Shown here one piece after another: positions 57,945-64,000 of a stretch of DNA of 64,000 nt. Where the stretch lies: assembly GCA_965153455.1 (NCBI GenBank), contig OZ234498.1:1984001-2048000 (forward strand), written 5' to 3'. Position 1 is the stretch's first letter, and every line of letters starts with the position of its first letter. The DNA is from Sphagnum compactum (lineage: Eukaryota > Bryophyta > Sphagnopsida > Sphagnales). The translations under genes and the position numbers were made by a program. The notes under the pieces are model-generated. The model had not been told where the DNA came from. It ran no database searches and saw only the letters and a list, made by a program, of their open reading frames with translations.

Positions 57945-60480
57945 TGTGATGCTATTGTGAAATGTAATTTGGGAGTTTGAATGCAAAATATATTGGTTTA
58001 TGGTCAGTCCGATAAGTTTCAACAACTCCTGACATGCATTGTTGAATGGGTGAATTTGTCCATATGTGATCAATATGGGATCCATAAATTGTTGTAATTT
58101 TTTAAAAGTGAAATTCCATTGAATATTGGTCCATAAAACTTTGGAGTTCATTCGGTTGTGTTGAATTTTGATCAAACATGTCAATATTGAAATCACCAAT
58201 TATTATTGTGGGACAAGAAATTGGCATTAGACCCAAAAACTTTTAAAGTTGAATTATGAACATTGACAAAGATAATGTTGAAGGTTTGTATATTGTTATT
58301 ATATGAATATCCTTTCTTGTATTTGCATTGAATGTTGCTACAATACACTCAAACCCTAAAGATGTAAAAGTTTCATGTGATGATAAGGTTGTGAAATTGT
58401 CATATATAATCATTGTACCATTTCAACCATTTACACATTGAAAATGTTTTTGTATCAATTTTCCAAGATGTATTATTAGACGTTAATGTGTTGAAATGTG
58501 TTTAATTGAGGTACAATATGTGAGCTGTTCTGAGATTGTAATCCAAAAAAACATCATTTTTATGTAAAGGCAATGATCTAGTATTGAAAAAATAAATTAG
58601 TATGTGAATCACGAAATGACGCGCTCCTTGGTCCCGGGGTGAACCCACTTGAGGGTTCACCAATGTGAAGTTGCGGAAAGTGGGGACCCAAGGGGCACAC
58701 TCCCGACTTCCAACTCTAGAAAGGGGTAGAGGGTCGAGTTGGAAGCCCCGGGATTAGACTAGGAAGATGGACTAGTAGATCAAGCACAGATCTGCATCCA
58801 AAACCAACCACAAATGGGTTAGTTCACATTCGGGAACACCCTTGGGTGTTGGGACAAGCCACGGGCACTTCGGACTACTTGACTCATCACGGCCTGGACT
58901 TGGGGGAAGCCACCACCTTCCCCCTTATAGTTATCTCTGCAGCTCACCACGGAGGCTACATCCAAATGGCACATTTTGTTGGGACTCCTGAAATGGAGTC
59001 CCGAAATTGTCCTGGCGGGACTCCCGGGACTTTGAACGGTCATAACTCCCGATTCCGAAGTCCGATCGCGACGAGGTCTGAACCAAAGTTGTAGCCCTCG
59101 TCGAGATCTTTCCAACGCCATGTCGCACTCCTGAGGCGACGTCGGGAAAGGGTCGATTCCCGACTTTTAGTGGTCGGGAGTCAAACTGCCAGTTTGACTC
59201 CCGGCCCTTCTTTTGCCCATAACTTGGGCTGCAGATGTCCAAATGGCCAATGCGAGGCCATTTTCGATATCTACGTTTCAAGACCTTTCCAATGACACCA
59301 AGAACACCCCAATGCGAGGTGTTTTGCCCCTTGCTGTCGAGCTCTGAACATTCGGGAGTCCCCGAGGACTCCAAACCTCCAACTTTTCCAAGTGTTGGGC
59401 TTCACCCCCACACTTGGACAAAGTGGGGTTGCGACACGAAATGTATGTGGTTTGAGGACAAGTACATCCCATCGTGCAATGGTTTGCAATCGACGCATCT
59501 CCATGGCAACACTTGGATCAATTTCAAAATCTTTCATTTGCAAAGGTTGTAAAAGGTTAAAATTTTCTTTTTTTTTAACACAAGAAAGTGATGTATATGT
59601 CAAACCATGTTTATAAACATTAGTAGGATCAAATGCTAAATAATCATGTGTTAATCCTTATGTTCGATGTATAGTGCATGATGTAATCAATTGAATCGAA
59701 AATTGTGTTCTTATTATAATGTGAGAAGAATTTGAACCAATTTGAATATCTTTGGATATGGGTTGTATTAGTGTCCATGTAGGATGTATTTAATGTTCAT
59801 ACAAATGTGCATTCGTTATTTTTGTGAGTTGACCACATTTGGGATTATTAAATAATATCCATATGACTTCTTGTGAATTGAATACTTTAATTGATCCTTG
59901 GAATATTCCATTTGCACCATTTACAAGACCATCATGTGTTGCATAATTTTTAGCACAAAGTTCAACCAACATATTTTTCTTTACTTGAACCTCTAAGTGC
60001 AATCTTGGTGTGAAGTTTGCATCATTTTGTAATTGAAATGATTGAGGACGTATCATGATGTTTATCTTGTGCATGTAATATGAATACATCCCTTTCACTT
60101 TGAAGGAAAATCAATTCATTATGTGTTTGCTTTGTTTGATTCGTGTAAAATAAATATGGAAATTTTGGATCATTTGGCGGTGTATGAAGACATTGATTAT
60201 TTAAGGTATGCACATCTAATTACAATTGTGTAACAGTTCGAAATCGATTTAAAATGTTAACGAATTGTTCATCATTTTGGCGCATGATTTGCTTCAATTC
60301 ATAACATTTAATTTTTTTCATCCAAAAATTTAGAACTAAACTATCAATGTTGTTTGCATTAATTTTGAAAATTCTTGCATCACGAATTAGTTGAACTTGA
60401 TAAAAATCTTCAGTGATAATTACATCGATTTCCAAAGAATTTGGTGTGAATATGTTTGCTTGATCTTAATTGAAGATTAA
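57945..60480 (-). pseudogene. Helentron-type element remnant: Pif1-like helicase plus endonuclease
   Basis: Reading the minus strand, a Pif1-family helicase begins near 60,480 already past Walker A, with DFYQVQLIRDARIF, CYELKQIMRQNDEQFVNILN, the NGANGIF segment and the late motif TIHRTQGLTHDYLAFDPTNV followed by GLTYTSLS (about 59,590-59,670). It continues to about 59,444. After an insertion (58,619-59,434) the frame resumes as NTRSLPLHKNDVF and runs into an endonuclease/exonuclease/phosphatase (EEP) nuclease: CPTIIIGDFNIDMF, YGSHIDHIWTN and YRTDHKPIYFAFKLPNY carry the Asn, Asp and His metal-binding and catalytic motifs. It ends at TAG 57,945. The order helicase then EEP nuclease is characteristic of Helentrons. 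Several in-frame stops (about 58,502, 58,242 and 58,101) and small frameshifts show it is dead. The Rep part is missing. Confidence 0.87.
58619..59434 (-). mobile_element. 816-bp GC-rich insertion with 9-bp target duplication (repeat R3, copy 2)
   Basis: The Pif1-endonuclease frame is interrupted by GC-rich sequence flanked on both sides by CACGAAATG (58,610-58,618 and 59,435-59,443), a perfect 9-bp direct repeat. The insert is related to 37,430-38,060 in inverted orientation. It has many GACTCCCG/CGGGAGTC words. There are no long terminal inverted repeats, no TG...CA ends and no coding domain. A 9-bp duplication is typical of Mutator-like elements, but without TIRs the class stays open. Confidence 0.82.
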
Positions 60481-61142
60481 TAAATTTTAATATTCTCATT
60501 ACACCAAAATGCGTTTTGATTCACTTTGGGTTTCACTAAATTTTGGATGAATTTGAACATTTTTACCATGGTGAAATTGGTCAACCCCTTAGTGAACAGA
60601 GACCAGTTGTTACGGACAATGAATTGTTTCACTAATACTTAATGAAACAAGGTTACTCTCAAAATACAAAATTAATGAAATACAAAATTACTAATTAATT
60701 AACTAGGCAACATGGGAAATCAATTAAATTTAAATTATTTAATATATAATATTATTGATAATTTCATATTTTTTAACCTATGAATTATTGACACGTGTCA
60801 CTACCTAGGCTAGGTTAAAAACCTAACCTATGTACATAAGCGATGTAATAAACCTAGGCACCCATTATAGGGAACTAAATAGGAAATATTTGGCCAACTT
60901 ACCATTGTTGACCAGACACACACCACTTTAGTTTGATCCCTCGACCTTTAAAATGGAAGCAAACACCCCTACCATCAAGTCACCACATTTGTTATGATAA
61001 TGTGTTAGATTGCATTTTATTTATCAAATACTTCATTTTTAAACATTTCAAAAACATAAACTTTGAAAGTTCATATCTTATTGAAATTTTTGTTCAAATA
61101 AAATGATTTGAATTTACTTTTGAAAAAAATTCAATAATGTAC

Positions 61143-61149
<7 letters not shown>
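60481..61149. other. AT-rich gene-free DNA
   Basis: The helicase frame cannot be followed upstream of about 60,480. No Walker A motif is present, so the Helentron is truncated here. No other feature is seen. Confidence 0.5.
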
Positions 61150-61174
<25 letters not shown>

Positions 61175-61175
61175 T
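61150..61175. repeat. (TA)n microsatellite
   Basis: A run of about thirteen TA dinucleotides. Confidence 0.95.
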
Positions 61176-61299
61176 GAAAGTGTAAAATCATTTGAACAAT
61201 TTTTTTTTGAATATCAGTATCCAATAACATTTCAATGACCATTCTTTTGAAAAAGAAAATGTTTAATAAATGGATAAGATTTTTGCTAATATAATAATA

Positions 61300-61745
61300 C
61301 TACCTATGTTAGGTTACTTTTAGTTATTATAGGGCTACTTTTCATAATTCTAAATTATTTCACCGTACATTATTTATGGTTATTTTCAATTACTTTTGGT
61401 TATTTTTTGCTATTTCACCTACGTTACTTTTGACTATTTTAACCCATTTCACCTTAAGTTATTTTCGATTATTGTAAGTTATTTTCAGCTATTATATGTT
61501 TTTTTACTATTGTAAATTATTTCACTTTAAGCTACTTGCAATAATTATAAATTACTTTTGACTATTCTAAGTTATTTCATCTTAGGTTATTTTCAATTAT
61601 GTGAGGCAATTGTTGGTTACTTTTGGTTATTGAAGGTTATTTCATCTTACATTATTATTGGCAATTTTAGGTTATTGTAAGCTATTTCACCTTCAGTTAT
61701 TTTTGTCTATTGTACATTATTTCACTTAAATTATTTTTGTCAATT
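61300..61745. repeat. Degenerate tandem array of TTATTTCACCTTA-type units
   Basis: The region repeats GGTTATTTTCAATTA, TTATTTCACCTTAGGTTA and TATTGTAAGTTATTT words at irregular intervals of a few tens of bases. It grades into the minisatellite to its right and probably shares its origin. It is non-coding. Confidence 0.75.
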
Positions 61746-63180
61746 TTAAGCAATTATAATATATGGCTATTAGTGGCTATTCTATTGATGGTTATTGGTG
61801 GTTATTATATTAATGATTATTAGTGGTTAGTGTATTAATGACTATTGGTGGCTAGTAGTGGCTATTGGTGGCTATTATATTAATGGCTATTAGTGGTTAT
61901 TATATTAATGACTATTGGTGGCTATTGGTGGTTATTATATTAATGACTATTAATGGGTATTAGTGACTATATTATTAATGGTTATTGATGGATATTCTAT
62001 TGGTTGATATTGGTGATTATTAATAGCTATCATATTGGTGGATATTGGTGGTTATTCTATTAATGACTATTATACTAGTGGCTATTAGTTATTATTTTAT
62101 TGGTGGATATTGGTGATTATTAATGTTTATTATCTTAATGCCTATTGGTGATTATTTTATTGGTGGATATTAGTGATTATTAATGTCTATTGTCTTAGTG
62201 CTTATTGGTGGTTATTTTATTGGTGGATATTGGTGATTATTAATGGTTGTTGGTGGATATTCTATTTGTGGATATTGGTGATAATTAATGGTTATTATAC
62301 TAGTGGTTATTGGTGGTTATTTTATTGTAAGCCAGTGGTTATTATTTTATTGGTGACTATTGGTGGCTATTCCATCGTAAACCATTGGTTATTATTGTAT
62401 TGGTGGCTATTCTATTGTAAACCATTGGTTATTATTGTATTGATGACTATTGATGGCTATTCTATTATAAACCATTGGTTATTATTGTATTGGTGACTAT
62501 TCTATTGTAAACCATTGGTTATTATTTTATTGGTGACTATTGGTGGCTATTTTATTGTAAACCACTGGTTATTATTTTATTGGTGACTATTGGTGGCTAT
62601 TTTATTGTAAACCACTGGTTATTATTTTATTGGTGACTATTGGTGGCTATTTTATTGTAAACCACTGGTTATTATTTTATTGGTGACTATTGGTGGCTAT
62701 TCTATTGTAAACCATTGGTTATTTATTTTATTGGTAACTATTAGTGGCTATTTTATTGTAAACCATTGGTTATTTATTTTATTGGTAACTATTGGTGGCT
62801 ATTTTATTGTAAACCATTGGTTATTTATTTTATTGGTAACTATTGGTGGCTATGTTATTGTAAATCATTGATTATTATTTTATTGGTGACTATTGGTGGC
62901 TATTTTATTGTAAATCATTGGTTATTACTTTATTAATGACTATTGGTGGATATTCTATTATAAACCATTGGTACTATTTATTGGTGACTATTGATGACTA
63001 TTTTATTGTAAACCATTGATTATTATTTTATTGGTGACTATTCTATTGTAGACCATTGATTATTATTTTATTGGTGGCTATTAGTGCCTACTTTATTAAT
63101 GGTTATTGGTGGTTATTTTATTGGTGGTTATTAGTGGTTATTAGTGGTTATTTTATTAATGGTTATGAGTGATTATTTAT
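61746..63180. repeat. AT-rich minisatellite, 50-bp higher-order unit
   Basis: The basic word is (T)TATTGGTGGCTAT and variants. Between about 62,330 and 63,070 it is organised into units of about 50 bp, each containing GTAAACCA(C/T)TGG, TTATTATTTTATTGG and TGACTATTGGTGG. Several consecutive units near 62,530-62,700 are almost identical. The left part is an irregular array of the short word. The open frames across it (repeating VTIGGYxIVNHWL) are a by-product of unit lengths near a multiple of three, not a gene. Confidence 0.95.
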
Positions 63181-64000
63181 TAAATGATGACAAGATTTAG
63201 GGTTTTTAGAGGGGTGGAGGTAAGTAGATGCAAAGTCGAATAGGTAGTTGGGGTTTGAAATGCTTGGGTAGCCGAATAGGTTTTTTTAATGGGTAGCCTT
63301 GAAGTAAATGACGAAAAAAAAAAAGTGACTCAACTTGAATGCCTATAGGAGATCTTATAATTGGGATGAACTTGAGTTCATCCCAAACAAAATTGGTGCA
63401 ATTATGGGGGTTAGGTCACTCCGGTCGTTTTCATATTTTGAAAATTTGAAAATTTGAATTTTCTTCTTGTCATTTTGGAGGTTTCACATGGTAAAAAATA
63501 ATGATTGTTTCAAAATTTGGGGGCGTTAAAATTTGTTTTGATGAATAGATATCCAATGGTATTAAGTTATTAAAATATAATAATAATAATAATAATAATA
63601 ATAAGATTAAATCTTTGAATTTTTTTCACAGTGTCAATTCTGATTTTTTAATATTCATCTATCCTTAATTTAAAAACTGTCCAACATTATAGAAAAACAC
63701 CAAATTTTACAAATCCCATCTTACCCCTCCTCTTATCAAAAAGTCTCACTCATATTTTATGTTCAATTAAAAAAAATCATTATTATTTCAGATTTTAATA
63801 ATTTATGTTTTGAATTGATGAAATAGAACAATGTGTCGTATGGACCAAACGAAGCAGCCACCATTCTATAGTCTCTCGCTCTCGGAGGGGAGAGCCAACA
63901 AAGTTATTTGGAAAGTCACCTTGTCTTTGGGCCCGTTTCACCCCCTATCCCCTCTTTCAGTGATATTCGCAATGTAACGAAATTTTACTAAATCTCAGTA
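63181..64000. other. Gene-free DNA with (AAT)n microsatellite
   Basis: No gene is supported. An (AAT)n run of about nine units lies at 63,577-63,604. The last 160 bp become GC-richer (CTCTCGCTCTCGGAGGGG near 63,876), which could be the margin of a gene or element beyond the window. Confidence 0.55.

Noticed and set aside
58619-59434. Solo LTR interpretation of the GC-rich insertion
   Set aside because: The ends are not TG...CA and the target duplication is 9 bp, longer than the 4-6 bp usual for LTR elements.
62173-62871. Repetitive hydrophobic open frames (VTIGGYxIVNHWL units)
   Set aside because: These arise from the AT-rich minisatellite, whose unit length is near a multiple of three. Start and stop positions follow unit irregularities rather than gene structure.
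61746-63180. CRISPR-like array of 50-bp units
   Set aside because: There are no unique spacers between conserved repeats. The entire unit is repeated, in a plant nuclear context.
1-64000. tRNA and rRNA genes
   Set aside because: I looked for conserved tRNA B-box (GGTTCGA-type) contexts and rRNA-like segments. The few GGTTCGA words (e.g. 26,093 and 27,771) have no cloverleaf context. A covariance-model scan would be decisive.

Overview
The window looks like nuclear DNA of a land plant or close streptophyte relative. It is very AT-rich and intron-bearing, with canonical GT-AG splice sites. It carries telo-box (AAACCCTA) leader motifs, ABA-type G-boxes, a plant-style Pol III subunit gene, and an NLR whose N-terminus is an alpha/beta-hydrolase. 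That last architecture is known mainly from liverworts and other early-diverging streptophytes, so I favour a bryophyte-grade plant. The species is not identified. Splice sites were read by eye and no searches were run.

Layout. 1-11,435: gene-free AT-rich DNA with two inverted copies of a non-autonomous Helitron (1416-2216 minus, 7494-8346 plus). The second copy sits inside a dispersed repeat whose other copies (32.6-33.3 kb, 39.2-40.0 kb) serve as empty sites. 11,436-23,760: a more GC-rich gene island, all genes on the minus strand. It holds a 14-exon RNA polymerase III subunit RPC3/C82 gene, an intronless GNAT N-acetyltransferase, and a four-exon secreted LEA-like protein gene with a cluster of ACGTG elements upstream. 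A third Helitron (20,733-21,339) and an inverted repeat (20.3 and 24.2 kb) lie around the LEA gene. 24-33 kb: tandem duplications, an unrecognised ORF with an in-frame stop (27,534-27,986), a Helitron Rep N-domain fragment behind an RG repeat (30,234-30,810), and another Helitron-like terminus (32,607). 33-44 kb: AT-rich, essentially gene-free, with dispersed repeats.

44,205-50,099: a seven-exon minus-strand immune-receptor gene (hydrolase, then NB-ARC, then a long helical ARM-like tail), apparently with Cys in place of the hydrolase nucleophile Ser. 50-57.9 kb: spacer with a 265-bp tandem duplication. 57,945-60,480: a decayed Helentron-type element, Pif1 helicase followed by an endonuclease domain, split by an 816-bp GC-rich insertion flanked by a perfect 9-bp direct repeat. 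61.3-63.2 kb: an AT-rich minisatellite with a 50-bp period.

The three housekeeping or stress genes and the NLR appear to be independent transcription units. The rest is mainly rolling-circle transposon debris (three near-complete Helitrons, one Rep fragment, one lone terminus, one Hel-EN remnant), local duplications and low-complexity DNA.
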